A DNA stretch of 64,000 bases. It comes from Synechococcus sp. KORDI-49 (lineage in GTDB: Bacteria > Cyanobacteriota > Cyanobacteriia > PCC-6307 > Cyanobiaceae). The stretch spans positions 251,163 to 315,162 of the forward strand of contig NZ_CP006270.1 in assembly GCF_000737575.1 (NCBI RefSeq), written 5' to 3'. Position numbers and translations under genes: made by a program. Positions 63,790 through 64,000 of this stretch are shown here, piece by piece. The notes under the pieces are model-generated. The model was given only the letters and a program-made list of their open reading frames with translations, did no database searches and was not told the origin of the DNA. The first letter of the stretch is position 1. The number at the start of each line of letters is the position of its first letter.

Positions 63790-64000
63790 TCAGGGCACCA
63801 GATTCACCAGCTTGCCCGGCACGACGATCACCCGGCGCGGCTCAGCTCCCTCGAGCCACTTCTGAGCCACCTCACTGCTGAGGGCGAGTTTCTCGAGGGT
63901 CTCCTTGTCCGCATCGGCGGGAACGCTGATGGTTCCCCGCACCTTCCCCTTCACCTGAATCACCAGATCAACGCTGTCCTGCACCAGCGCCGAGGCATCC
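63790..64000 (-). CDS. leuS: Leucyl-tRNA synthetase, C-terminal end (5' part beyond window)
   Basis: The frame is open to the window edge. [20 protein letters not shown] and [13 protein letters not shown] are the conserved last 60 residues of bacterial LeuRS, part of the tRNA-binding C-terminal domain. The catalytic and editing domains lie to the right. It is convergent with pgi. Confidence 0.9.
   Translation of the reverse strand, partial: DASALVQDSVDLVIQVKGKVRGTISVPADADKETLEKLALSSEVAQKWLEGAEPRRVIVVPGKLVNLVP

Overview
The window reads as chromosomal DNA of a GC-rich marine picocyanobacterium of the Synechococcus type. The sequence basis is a set of cyanobacteria-specific genes (petN, psaK, thf1/psb29, ycf35-, Ycf49- and CCB3/YggT-like genes, several cyanobacterial DUF genes), a complete glucosylglycerol osmolyte operon, and very tight gene packing with many overlapping ends. 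The species cannot be fixed from sequence reading alone. About 65 genes, one tRNA, one probable 6S RNA, one Pho-box-like regulatory site and several terminators are supported. No insertion sequence, prophage or CRISPR array was seen.

Layout. 1-11.5 kb: three genes for probable secreted calcium-binding (RTX-like) proteins. The first joins an ExeM/NucH-type extracellular nuclease to a metallophosphatase. The second joins a UshA-type 5'-nucleotidase to a choice-of-anchor-I propeller that is interrupted by a phytase-like esterase domain. Both end in the same ~200-residue module, and the third protein carries a related segment near its N-terminus. This is the most unusual part of the window. 11.5-15.3 kb: aroB, an orphan sugar-type ABC permease, purK, a probable 6S RNA and a small secreted protein. 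15.3-21.6 kb: a proteolysis and photosynthesis-maintenance group (clpS, petN, thf1, clpP, ftsH) with two small genes that are easy to miss. 21.6-31.8 kb: housekeeping (FtsX/MacB-like permease, pyk, mazG-like, yggT, scpB, ilvA), then dxs with a geranylgeranyl-reductase-like flavoprotein, psaK and two small membrane proteins.

31.8-42.6 kb: csaB, a phosphate-binding protein (SphX/PstS) behind a Pho-box-like triple repeat, then a long minus-strand run htpG-rpmB-prx-ggpS-ggtB-ggtC-ggtD-ggtA. The last five genes overlap by exactly four bases each and make and recapture glucosylglycerol. 42.6-46.3 kb: a ferric-reductase-like membrane protein, two ferredoxins, hisZ, an inositol-monophosphatase-family enzyme and tRNA-Ser(GGA). 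46.3-49.1 kb: pstCAB, the phosphate ABC transporter without a binding protein beside it. 49.1-64 kb: dnaK-dnaJ, a DUF3110 protein, murQ, mtaP, ppiB, ribBA, argC, purN, a ycf35-like gene, an M61 peptidase, two peptidoglycan hydrolases, pgi and the 3' end of leuS.

Two themes link the parts. Phosphorus acquisition runs through the secreted nuclease/phosphatases, SphX and PstCAB: extracellular DNA and nucleotides could be cut, dephosphorylated and the phosphate imported. Salt acclimation is served by the glucosylglycerol operon. The functional links are inferred from family membership and gene order, not shown by the sequence.
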